Source: Bordetella parapertussis (GTDB taxonomy: Bacteria; Pseudomonadota; Gammaproteobacteria; Burkholderiales; SG8-39). From it: a stretch of DNA of 5,816 nucleotides. The stretch is from NCBI GenBank assembly GCA_945906975.1, contig CAMDRY010000228.1, positions 1 to 5,816 of the forward strand. Direction: 5' to 3'. Of this stretch, positions 1-5,744 are shown one piece after another; position 1 is the first letter of the stretch, and every line of letters starts with the position of its first letter. The notes beneath the pieces are model-generated. The model did no database searches. It was not told the origin of the DNA and was given only the letters and a program-made list of their open reading frames with translations. A program made the translations under genes and the position numbers.

Positions 1-1
1 A

Positions 2-385
2 ACCGGGGAGGTCGCGGCGGCGCGCGCCACCGCTGCGTTGTTGCGACGCGATGTCACAGCGGCATTGCGTTACGTCGGGGCGGACGCCATTGTTACGCCG
101 ACCTGGCCGTTTGCCGCGCCACGCATCGACGAGGCGACCGTGACGGTGCGGGGAATGAGTGTGCCGGTGGACCCGCACCGCAATTGTTTCGTGCGCACGG
201 CCAACGCGATTGACGCCTGTGCGATCACCTTGCCTATGGGTTTGTATCCGGACAGCGGTGTGCCGGCCGGCTTACATTTAATGGCGGATGGCGGCAGTGA
301 GTTGCGCCTGCTTGCGGTGGCCGCGCTCGCCGAGGCAGTCATGCCGGCCTTGTCGCCGGCGCCGCCCTTGCGCAACGGGAATTAG
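2..385 (+). CDS. Amidase-signature family hydrolase, C-terminal fragment (5' end outside window)
   Basis: The reading frame is open from the first complete codon at base 2 to the TAG at 383-385, so only about the last 127 residues are present. They match the C-terminal end of amidase-signature enzymes (the GatA/amidase superfamily, which hydrolyses C-N amide bonds). Visible signs are the strand 'AIVTPTWPFAAPRI', the stretch 'RTANAIDACAITLPMG' (usually a T/N-rich turn leading to a P-x-G segment), and 'GVPAGLHLMADGGSELRLL', equivalent to the family's G-L-P-x-G-L-Q-L-x-x-x-x-x-E-x-x-L-L. The Ser-cisSer-Lys catalytic triad lies in the missing N-terminal part, so activity and substrate cannot be judged. 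It is probably not tRNA amidotransferase GatA, since no gatB follows. It converges on the minus-strand operon and is not part of it, although an amide hydrolase would suit a ureide/pyrimidine degradation locus. Confidence 0.85.
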   Translation, partial: TGEVAAARATAALLRRDVTAALRYVGADAIVTPTWPFAAPRIDEATVTVRGMSVPVDPHRNCFVRTANAIDACAITLPMGLYPDSGVPAGLHLMADGGSELRLLAVAALAEAVMPALSPAPPLRNGN

Positions 386-391
386 CGCCAC

Positions 392-421
392 CCCCGAAGT
401 CGGGGCATTGTGCGGCAATGC
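392..421 (+). terminator. Tandem hairpins after the amidase gene (possible weak terminator)
   Basis: Two stem-loops follow the amidase stop: a 5-bp all-GC stem with a 4-base loop (392-405) and a 6-bp stem with a 5-base loop (405-421). They share base 405, so they could also be alternative structures. The location fits transcript termination. No U-tract follows, so Rho-independent termination is uncertain. Confidence 0.3.
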
Positions 422-544
422 TTGTCGCTGCTTCTGTGCCCGGATAAGCTTTTACCATGGCAGTGCATGTTGTCATTGCATAGTATGAATGCGACGATAC
501 CCTCGGACGCGGTTTGTCTTACCGGTTTTTGGCCGGCGATGACT

Positions 545-557
545 TTCCCGACGGGAA
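545..557 (-). terminator. Short hairpin after the last operon gene (possible 3' end)
   Basis: TTCCC-GAC-GGGAA (read on the plus strand) is a perfect 5-bp stem with a 3-base loop, 15 bases past the operon's final stop codon on the minus strand. There is no U-tract after it, and the stem is too short to be confident. It is recorded only because of its position. Confidence 0.2.
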
Positions 558-571
558 TGCACGCTCTTGGG

Positions 572-898
572 TCAAAAACTCGTGATGTGGTGTTCGTATT
601 CATTGGCCACTTCGCCGGCCAGTGCCAGCCGCGTGGCCGGGTCGGCCTGCAGGCCGCGCAGTATTTTTGTGTTGAACGCCTCGAACGTCTTTTTTGTTTC
701 ATTGGCGAAATCGGACGTCACGCCCTCGTCCTCGTAGCGCCGGACCTAGGCCTGAGCCGCGATGCCGATCACGAAGTACAGCGCGGCGTTGGGCGCGTTT
801 TCCTGCATGAGTTCAAAGGCGCGTCGGAACAGGATCTTGAAAGAATCGGTTCCGGATTCGGATTGCGCAAACTGACGGCTGACTTCTTCGAAAGACAT
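572..898 (-). pseudogene. Small hypothetical protein interrupted by one in-frame amber codon
   Basis: On the minus strand an ATG at 898-896 opens a frame 'MSFEEVSRQFAQSESGTD...' of 50 codons to a TAG at 748-746. The same frame then continues for 57 sense codons ('VRRYEDEGVTSDFANETKKT...EYEHHITSF') to TGA at 574-572. Both halves look like a single soluble, acidic, mostly helical protein of about 108 residues, with GC-rich third positions typical of the neighbours. A good ribosome-binding site (AAGGT) precedes the ATG, and the gene begins 19 bases after the PyrE-like stop, so it reads as the last gene of the operon. No family is recognised and no signal peptide or membrane segment is seen. The stop may be a nonsense mutation (one step from CAG Gln or TGG Trp), a sequencing error, or a site of readthrough. 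The truncated 50-residue product may also be the only product made. Confidence 0.65.
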
Positions 899-904
899 AA
901 AACT

Positions 905-910
905 ACCTTA
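905..910 (-). promoter_or_regulatory. Ribosome-binding site of the small hypothetical gene
   Basis: Read on the minus strand, TAAGGT lies about 7 bases before the ATG at 898. It lies between the PyrE-like stop and this ATG. It supports the view that the interrupted frame was a real gene. Confidence 0.55.
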
Positions 911-917
911 CGGGGTT

Positions 918-1616
918 TCAGGGGGAAGGGACAGACTGCGTCGAAGCGCCGCCATGCGATGCGGACCAGGCGGACGGATCCTTGAGGAAATCCCCGAGCT
1001 TGTCCAGCGCCTGCGGCGAAACGCCGTGCCCGCCTTCGGCGGCGGCGCGGTGCACGTCCTGCCAGCTGGCAAGCGCATGCACCCGTACGCCCAGCGGCGC
1101 CAGCAGCGGCCGCGTCGGGAAGGTCCGGTAGTCGAACACCACAAAGATGTCGCGCACCGACTGGCCGGCGGCGGCCAGTGCCTTGCAAAAGCGCACCTTG
1201 GAATGCCCGGCCGCCATCATGTCGTCCACCAGCAGGGTGCGGCCTCCCGCGATGACGGCGCCTTCCACCTGCGAGGCGTTGCCCAGGCCGGCCGCGCGCT
1301 TGCGCACGTACTGCAGCGGCAGCGACAGGCTCTCGGCGATCCACGCGGCCAGGGCTATGCCGCTGGCTTCGCCGCCGGTGACCGAGTCCAGGCCGTCGAG
1401 GGCCCCCTGTTCGCGCAACAGCACCAGGGCGCGTTGCACCAGGTCGCGGCGCAGCGCCGGGTAGGCAATCAGCCGCCGGCAGTCCATGTAGACCGGGCTC
1501 GCCCAGCCCGAGGGCAGGCGGTAGGGCTCCCGGGTACAGAAGCTCACGCAGCCCGCATCGAGCAGGGCGTGGGCGACGGCAAGGGTGTTTCCGGTCACTG
1601 CGGCTGGCGTTGTCAT
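918..1616 (-). CDS. pyrE: Orotate phosphoribosyltransferase-like protein (PyrE family, atypical active site)
   Basis: A 232-residue protein of normal PyrE length. Canonical members join orotate and PRPP to give orotidine monophosphate. The N-terminal 'SGWASPVYMDCRRLI' (36-50), 'TGGEASGIALAAWIAE' (80-95), the loop 'YVRKRAAGLGNASQVEG' (103-119) and the PRPP loop 'LLVDDMMAAGHSK' (128-140) resemble, from memory, the alphaproteobacterial-style PyrE rather than the enterobacterial one. Two key sites differ. The flexible loop, normally K-x-x-K-x-H-G, has Ala109 and Leu111 where the catalytic Lys and His belong. The PRPP motif D-D-x-x-T-x-G has Ala135 for Thr. Activity is therefore doubtful or altered; a binding or regulatory role, or a different substrate, is possible. 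The ATG at 1616 is chosen because homology begins soon after it and no other plausible in-frame start lies between the preceding gene's stop and this ATG. It lies 23 bases after the regulator's stop; the ribosome site is weak. Confidence 0.85.
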   Translation of the reverse strand: MTTPAAVTGNTLAVAHALLDAGCVSFCTREPYRLPSGWASPVYMDCRRLIAYPALRRDLVQRALVLLREQGALDGLDSVTGGEASGIALAAWIAESLSLPLQYVRKRAAGLGNASQVEGAVIAGGRTLLVDDMMAAGHSKVRFCKALAAAGQSVRDIFVVFDYRTFPTRPLLAPLGVRVHALASWQDVHRAAAEGGHGVSPQALDKLGDFLKDPSAWSASHGGASTQSVPSP

Positions 1617-1639
1617 GGCGGTTTGTCGGTTCTTCGGGT

Positions 1640-2599
1640 TCAGGTTATGCGGGCCAGCAGCTTGCGCAGGCGTTCGGCGCCGGCACGGCCCTTTTGGGCG
1701 CCGGCCCATAGCCGGGCGACCATGGCCTCGTACAGCTGCACGGCTTCGCCCGATGCGGTGAAGGTCGCGATGCCGTTGCGCACGTTGGGCAGTTCGCCGA
1801 AGCGGAACGGGCTCACGGTGAGCACCGAGCGCGAGCCGCTGGTGGCGATCTGGAAGGTCGAGGCCGGCATGGTGTCGTCCACCAGGCCGATCTGCACGTT
1901 CATCGGCTCGCTGGCCATGAGGGTCGCGATGTTCTCCACCTCGCGTCGCGCGGCGAGCACGCGTTCGGCGCGCACGGCGGCGGGCAGGTCCAGGCGACCC
2001 ACCAGCCCGGTGTGCACAAAACGCTCGAGCTCGCGCAGCCCGATCAGGCTCACGATGTGCGGCTGGCGCCTGGCGAAGAACTGCTTGCGCTCCTGCAGGA
2101 TGTCCATCATCTGGTCCACCTCGGGCTGGCGCAGCGCGTCCTGCGGGCGCGAGGTGGTTTCCACCAGCATCTGGCGCAGGTAGCGCGGGTAGTCCTCCGA
2201 TGTGAGCAGCAGCGAGATCGGTTCGAAATGCGCGACGATGCGGTCCGCCGTCTGCTCCACCTGGCGCATGCGCTCGAGCAGGCCCAGCGCCGTGGAGTAG
2301 TACTCCACCTCCACGCCGAGCAGCGAGGCCAGCGAGGTGCCCAGCACCTGCGCAAGACGCGCCAGCGTCTCGATCTTCACGATGCCGCCGCGCTCCATGC
2401 GGTAGACCACCACGCGCGACACGCCCAACTGCGCGGCCACGTCCTCGGCCTGGAGCGAAGCGCCGATGCGGTAGGCGCGCAGGCGTTCTCCGAGCGCCAG
2501 GTAGTCTATGGCGGGGGCAAGGGGCGGGGCAGGGGGGACGTCGGTCGGCATGGCTTGCGTGGCATCTGGTGAGGCCAGGGAAAGTATAGCTTCGTTCAT
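1640..2599 (-). CDS. XRE-family helix-turn-helix transcriptional regulator with C-terminal effector domain
   Basis: A 319-residue protein. Residues 1-30 form a Pro/Ala-rich flexible leader. Residues about 36-95 are a Cro/C1-type HTH: 'LGERLRAYRIGASL' (helix 1), 'QAEDVAAQLGV' (helix 2), 'SRVVVYRMERGG' (recognition helix), then 'IETLARLAQVLGTSL'. The remaining 220 or so residues are a large soluble domain of mixed helix and strand with a basic end, far too long for a simple Cro-like repressor. It is presumably a ligand-sensing or oligomerisation domain, broadly like the C-terminal part of other large XRE regulators. The ATG overlaps the preceding hydrolase's TGA in an ATGA junction and has a GAAGG ribosome site. 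Its place inside the operon suggests autoregulation, and the GTATC/GATAC repeats at 5662-5706 are its most likely target (inference). The ligand could be orotate, dihydroorotate or carbamoyl-aspartate. DNA-binding function is confident; the signal is not known. Confidence 0.85.
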   Translation of the reverse strand: MNEAILSLASPDATQAMPTDVPPAPPLAPAIDYLALGERLRAYRIGASLQAEDVAAQLGVSRVVVYRMERGGIVKIETLARLAQVLGTSLASLLGVEVEYYSTALGLLERMRQVEQTADRIVAHFEPISLLLTSEDYPRYLRQMLVETTSRPQDALRQPEVDQMMDILQERKQFFARRQPHIVSLIGLRELERFVHTGLVGRLDLPAAVRAERVLAARREVENIATLMASEPMNVQIGLVDDTMPASTFQIATSGSRSVLTVSPFRFGELPNVRNGIATFTASGEAVQLYEAMVARLWAGAQKGRAGAERLRKLLARIT

Positions 2600-3846
2600 G
2601 CGAGGGCCTTCGCGGCCGCAGCGATCACTGCCACGCCGGGCATGAAGTCGTCCAGATCCATCGCTTCGTTCGGGTTGTGCGAGCCGTTGGCGTTGCGGAT
2701 GAACACCATGCCGCTCGGAATGCCGGCGTTGGCCAACACCGCCGCGTCGTGGCCGGCGCCGCTGGCGATCACGTCGAACGCCACGCCCTGTTGTGTGCAG
2801 GCTTGCGACAACACACTGATCACGTGGTCGTCCATGGTGGCGGGCGCCGACAGCAGGCGGCGGTCGAACTCGAAGCGCACGCCGCGTTCCTGGCCGATGG
2901 TGTCGCACTCGGCCTGCATCAGTGCGTGGAAAGCTTCCAGCGTGTCCTGGCTGCGGCTGCGCGCCTCGAAGCTGAAGTCCACCGTGCCGGGGATGCGCGA
3001 GATCGAATGTTCGGCCGCATCGGTGCCCACGATGCCTGTGGTCACCACCAGGTCCATGCCGCGCTCCAGCATGGCGCGCCAGTGTTCGTCCAGCCGCATG
3101 ATCAGGTCGGCCACGGCAAACATCGCGTCGCGCCGCAGCCAGCGCGGCACGGCGCCCGAGTGCCCGGCCTCGCCGATGCAGCGCACGCGGTTGTGGCGCA
3201 CGTTGCCGCGAATGCCCGAGACCACGGCCAGTGGCAAGTGGCGCGCCACCATCACCGGGCCCTGCTCGATGTGCAGCTCGAGGTAGGCAGCCACGAGGGC
3301 TTTGTCGATTAGCGGGCGGCCGGACGTGACGGCCAGCGTGTCGGCACCCGCCTGCGCCATGTAATCGCCCAGCGTCCGGTCGCCGCTGCGGTGACGTAGT
3401 TGCAGGTCGTTCGCGGACAGCAGGCCGAAAGCCGCAGCCGAGCCCATGTAGGCCTTGCCGAACCAGGCACTGTCCTCGCCGCGAAAGGCGATGACACATA
3501 GGGCGATGCAGGTGCCCGCCTGCTGGTGCGCCACCAGGCACAGCAGCCCGGCAACGATGCCCGCGAGCCCGTCGAAGTTGCCGCCCCGGGGCACCGAATC
3601 CAGGTGCGAGCCGGTCCACACGGCACGTGCGTCGGGCGCCAGCGAAGGCTGCCGGAACAGCAGGTTGGCGGCGGCATCGGTGCTCGCCACCAGGCCGTGT
3701 GATTCGGCAAACCTGCGCAGGTACGCCGCTGTCGCGGTCTCGCCGGGGCCGTAGCTTGCACGCGTGACGCCCACGCCGTCCCACGACAACACGCGGATGT
3801 CTTCAAAAATCTTCTCGGCCACCGGCTTCAGTGCGTGCAGGTCCAT
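2596..3846 (-). CDS. M20-family Zn-dependent amidohydrolase (N-carbamoyl-amino acid / ureido hydrolase; candidate N-carbamoyl-aspartate amidohydrolase)
   Basis: A 416-residue protein from the ATG at 3846, normal length for the M20 group of N-carbamoyl-L-amino acid hydrolases, beta-ureidopropionases and allantoate amidohydrolases. These remove a carbamoyl group as CO2 and NH3 at a two-metal centre. Visible motifs: 'TGSHLDSVPRGGNFDGLAG' with metal ligands His81 and Asp92; 'FRGEDSAWFG' with Glu124 as likely general base and Asp125 as ligand (family usual E-E); 'ELHIEQGP' with His192; 'GEAGHSGAVP' with His229 in the lid domain; 'SGAGHDA' with His366; and 'GSHNPNE' with His390. Context with dihydroorotate dehydrogenase suggests N-carbamoyl-L-aspartate as substrate, which is an inference; other N-carbamoyl amino acids or ureides remain possible. 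An alternative TTG start at 3864 would overlap the PyrD stop (TTGA) and add six residues. Neither start has a clear ribosome site. Its stop overlaps the regulator start. Cytoplasmic, no signal peptide. Confidence 0.88.
   Translation of the reverse strand: MDLHALKPVAEKIFEDIRVLSWDGVGVTRASYGPGETATAAYLRRFAESHGLVASTDAAANLLFRQPSLAPDARAVWTGSHLDSVPRGGNFDGLAGIVAGLLCLVAHQQAGTCIALCVIAFRGEDSAWFGKAYMGSAAAFGLLSANDLQLRHRSGDRTLGDYMAQAGADTLAVTSGRPLIDKALVAAYLELHIEQGPVMVARHLPLAVVSGIRGNVRHNRVRCIGEAGHSGAVPRWLRRDAMFAVADLIMRLDEHWRAMLERGMDLVVTTGIVGTDAAEHSISRIPGTVDFSFEARSRSQDTLEAFHALMQAECDTIGQERGVRFEFDRRLLSAPATMDDHVISVLSQACTQQGVAFDVIASGAGHDAAVLANAGIPSGMVFIRNANGSHNPNEAMDLDDFMPGVAVIAAAAKALA
2607..2611 (-). promoter_or_regulatory. 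Ribosome-binding site of the XRE regulator
   Basis: GAAGG on the minus strand, 7 bases before the ATG at 2599 and inside the end of the hydrolase gene. It fixes the regulator's start and the ATGA overlap, so translation is probably coupled. Confidence 0.55.
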
Positions 3847-3860
3847 GGGTGTGTGCCCGC

Positions 3861-4811
3861 TCAACCCGATTGTTGGGCGAAACGCAACCAGCGGTCGCTC
3901 AGTTGCGGGTCGATGCGCACGGCGCCGGTGAGTTCGGTGATGTGCTCGATGCTGTTTTCAACACAGTAGGCGTCAAGGCCTTCGACGATGTGCGCCATCG
4001 CGCCCGGGTCGATGAACGAGGCGGTTCCCACCTGCACCGCCTGCGCCCCGGCAAGCATGAATTCGATGGCGTCTTCGGCACTGGCAATGCCGCCGCAGCC
4101 GATGACCGGGATGCGCACCGCGCGGTGGCACTGGTACACCATGCGCAGCGCAATCGGCTTGATGGCCGGCCCCGACAGGCCGCCCATCACATTGCCCAGC
4201 GTGGGCTTGCGCGTGCGGATGTCGATGGACATGCCCAGCACTGCGTTGCCCATGACCACGGCGTCGGCGCCCGCGTCTTCGCAGGCGCGCGCCACCGCGG
4301 CGATGTCCGACGAATTGGGTGTCAGCTTGGCCCACACCGGGTGTTGCGTGCGGCGACGGATCGCGCTCACCACCTCGTAGGTGGTGTCGGGTGCCATCGC
4401 GAAAGCCATGCCGTCGGCTTCCAGGTTGGGGCAGGAGATGTTGGCCTCGATGGCGGCCACACAGGGCAGCGACACCTGGGCCACGGCTTCGGCGAACTCA
4501 TCAACCGTGTCGGCCGAAATCGATACCACCACCGGCGTGCCGAAGGCGGTGTAGGGCGGCAGGATTTCACGCAGGTAGTGGTCCAGCCCCTTGCTCGGGA
4601 TGCCGATGGAGTTGAGCATGCCGCCGCGCGTCTCGGCCACACGCGGTGTCGGGTTGCCGGCGCGGCTTTTCGGCGACACGCTCTTGATGACCAGTGCTCC
4701 GAGGCGCGCGAGGTCCAGCGCCTCGCGATATTCGATGGCAAAACAGCCCGAGGCCGGCATGACCGGGTTGCGCAGCGTGAGCTGCCCGAGGCGAACGGAA
4801 AGATCAGCCAA
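3861..4811 (-). CDS. pyrD: Dihydroorotate dehydrogenase, class 1B catalytic subunit (PyrD/PyrDB)
   Basis: A 316-residue FMN barrel enzyme interconverting dihydroorotate and orotate. It closely follows class 1B enzymes from end to end: 'NPVMPASGCF' (15-24), Lys43 in 'VIKSV', 'GNPTPRVAET' (52-61), 'GGMLNSIGIPSKGLDHYL' (63-80), 'IEANISCPNL' (121-130) with Cys127 as the catalytic base of class 1 enzymes, Lys162 in 'WAKLTPN', Asn189, 'GGLSGPAIKP' (210-219), and the FMN-phosphate segments 'GCGGI' and 'VGTASF'. There is no N-terminal membrane helix, so it is soluble and not the quinone-linked class 2 form usual in Proteobacteria. Class 1B enzymes need PyrK, and pyrK lies immediately upstream with an 8-base overlap. 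The TTG start at 4811 is supported by a strong GGAGGT five bases before it. Small departures from typical 1B sequences near the substrate (Pro72-Ser73 replacing Q-N; Ala190 for Thr) may reflect tuning for the catabolic direction. Confidence 0.93.
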   Translation of the reverse strand: MADLSVRLGQLTLRNPVMPASGCFAIEYREALDLARLGALVIKSVSPKSRAGNPTPRVAETRGGMLNSIGIPSKGLDHYLREILPPYTAFGTPVVVSISADTVDEFAEAVAQVSLPCVAAIEANISCPNLEADGMAFAMAPDTTYEVVSAIRRRTQHPVWAKLTPNSSDIAAVARACEDAGADAVVMGNAVLGMSIDIRTRKPTLGNVMGGLSGPAIKPIALRMVYQCHRAVRIPVIGCGGIASAEDAIEFMLAGAQAVQVGTASFIDPGAMAHIVEGLDAYCVENSIEHITELTGAVRIDPQLSDRWLRFAQQSG

Positions 4812-5643
4812 ATTCCACCTCCCCCACCACCTGGCGGATCGGGAACACCGGGCCTTCGCGGCACACGCGCAGAAATCGCTGGTCGCCGTCGCAGTCGAAC
4901 AGGCGTACGCACGAAAGGCAGACGCCCATGCCGCAGGCCATGCGCTGCTCCATCGCCACCTCGCCGTCGATGGCGGGGTGCTCGGCCAGCAGGCGCTGCA
5001 GCAGCATCAGCAGTCGGTGCGAGCCGCAGGTGTAGATGGCGTCGGGCGGGTCGGCGGCAATGACGCGCACCAGCAGCGCCTCGACGGCTTCGGGCGCCGA
5101 ACTGCCGTCGCTGTCGTAGAGGCAGAACACGGCGGCTTCGATGCCGCGCAGGAACTCGCGCTGCATCATGTCGGCCGGGCTGCGCGCCGACATGACGGCT
5201 GTGATCGCAATGCCGGCGGCGGCCGCGTGGCGCACCAGCGGTGCCAGCGTGGCCAGGCCCACGCCGCGCACCACGAGTACGATGTGCCGGTAGTGCGGCT
5301 TGAGCGTGAAGGTGTTGCCCAGCGGTCCCACGATGTTCATCGCCGCGCCTTCGGCCAGCGTGGCCAGCGCCCGGGTGCCTTCGCCGGTCACGTTGTAGAG
5401 GAACTCCAAGCTGCCTTCGGCGGGCCCCGTGCCGTACACGCTCATGGGCCGCAGCAGAAAGGGCTGGTGCTGGTCCGTGGTCGGGCACTTGAGCTGGTAG
5501 AACTGGCCGGGCCGGGTGGCCGGCGCGAGCGCTGCGTCGGATTCAAGCCGCAAATACCGGTAGCGCCCGTTCACCCAGCGGTGCTCTGTGACCCGGCAGG
5601 TGTGCGAGGAGACGGCCGGGCTGAAGCAGGGGGTGTCGGTCAT
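4804..5643 (-). CDS. pyrK: Dihydroorotate dehydrogenase electron-transfer subunit (PyrK; FAD, NAD and 2Fe-2S)
   Basis: A 279-residue protein of the PyrK family, which carries electrons between the FMN of PyrD and NAD(H). Order of parts: an FAD-binding barrel with 'RPGQFYQL' (44-51) and the signature 'RPMSVY' (65-70), 'YNVTGEGTRAL' (83-93), 'GPLGN' (106-110), then a nucleotide-binding domain with 'VRGVGLATLAPL' (125-136) and 'YTCG' (204-207). At the C-terminus is a [2Fe-2S] motif with Cys237, Cys242, Cys245 and Cys261 (spacing C-x4-C-x2-C-x15-C), followed by the family-typical 'EGPVF'. One oddity is Arg126 in place of the first glycine of the usual G-G-G-x-G turn of the NAD domain. It is the first gene of the operon. 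The ATG at 5643 has no evident Shine-Dalgarno (CATCTACCCTTAC precedes it), and its predicted leader is only about 35 bases. Confidence 0.92.
   Translation of the reverse strand: MTDTPCFSPAVSSHTCRVTEHRWVNGRYRYLRLESDAALAPATRPGQFYQLKCPTTDQHQPFLLRPMSVYGTGPAEGSLEFLYNVTGEGTRALATLAEGAAMNIVGPLGNTFTLKPHYRHIVLVVRGVGLATLAPLVRHAAAAGIAITAVMSARSPADMMQREFLRGIEAAVFCLYDSDGSSAPEAVEALLVRVIAADPPDAIYTCGSHRLLMLLQRLLAEHPAIDGEVAMEQRMACGMGVCLSCVRLFDCDGDQRFLRVCREGPVFPIRQVVGEVEFG
4817..4822 (-). promoter_or_regulatory. Strong ribosome-binding site deciding the TTG start of pyrD
   Basis: On the minus strand GGAGGT is followed by GGAAT and then TTG. This near-perfect Shine-Dalgarno lies inside the end of pyrK and is the main reason to accept the non-ATG start. 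It suggests that pyrK and pyrD products are made in matched amounts, as expected for subunits of one complex. Confidence 0.75.
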
Positions 5644-5661
5644 GTAAGGGTAGATGAATTC

Positions 5662-5706
5662 GTATCAAAATAGATACTGATTGGATAATAGTTTCCTTTT
5701 TGATAC
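5662..5706. promoter_or_regulatory. Candidate operator: three GTATC/GATAC half-sites around the operon promoter
   Basis: On the plus strand, GTATCAAAA at 5662-5670 and TTTTGATAC at 5698-5706 are perfect 9-bp inverted arms 27 bases apart, enclosing the predicted -10 box. A third half-site, GATAC, at 5673-5677 pairs with the first as GTATC-N6-GATAC and repeats GATACTG of the third at a 29-base interval. Such spaced dyads are typical regulator-binding sites. The XRE regulator of the same operon is the obvious candidate protein (inference). Position over the promoter and just downstream of the likely transcript start suggests repression. Confidence 0.5.
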
Positions 5707-5714
5707 TGTGTCCA
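5685..5714 (-). promoter_or_regulatory. Predicted sigma70-type promoter of the pyrK-pyrD operon
   Basis: Read on the minus strand: -35 TGGACA (5714-5709), an 18-base spacer, and -10 TATTAT (5690-5685). Each is five of six to consensus. Transcription would begin near 5678, about 35 bases before the pyrK ATG. It sits in the only AT-rich stretch of the region. Confidence 0.5.
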
Positions 5715-5744
5715 GCTTTTTTTGTGCATGGGGCCTCGTCCTCC

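Larger units (their letters stand above)
386..571. other. Intergenic region between convergent genes with small inverted repeats
   Basis: No convincing gene is seen here on either strand. Three short inverted repeats are visible. CCCCG-AAGT-CGGGG lies at 392-405, seven bases after the amidase stop. GCATTG-TGCGG-CAATGC at 405-421 directly abuts it. TTCCC-GAC-GGGAA lies at 545-557, fifteen bases beyond the stop of the last operon gene. None is followed by a T-run on the relevant strand, so they are not classical intrinsic terminators. They could protect 3' ends or assist termination from either side. Confidence 0.5.

Noticed and set aside
410..985. Plus-strand frame of 191 codons over the small hypothetical gene
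   Set aside because: The minus-strand frame here, apart from one TAG, has a ribosome site, operon spacing and a protein-like composition. The plus-strand frame overlaps the pyrE end and has no upstream ribosome site or recognised motif.
954..2183. Long plus-strand open frame of 409 codons
   Set aside because: It lies antisense to the PyrE-like and regulator genes, its translation is Arg/Ala/His-rich with no family signs, and GC-rich genes commonly cast such shadows.
1640..3784. A 714-codon minus-strand frame suggesting a fusion with the XRE regulator
   Set aside because: The upstream part is an out-of-frame reading of the M20 gene. The true regulator begins at the ATG at 2599 with its own ribosome site.
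3831..5063. Long plus-strand open frame of 410 codons
   Set aside because: It is antisense to well-recognised pyrD and pyrK, and its product is low-complexity (His/Arg/Gly/Ala-rich) without motifs.
5717..5723. Run of seven T as an intrinsic terminator
   Set aside because: No adequate GC-rich stem precedes it (only a 3-bp CTG/CAG), and it sits in a divergent promoter region rather than after a gene.
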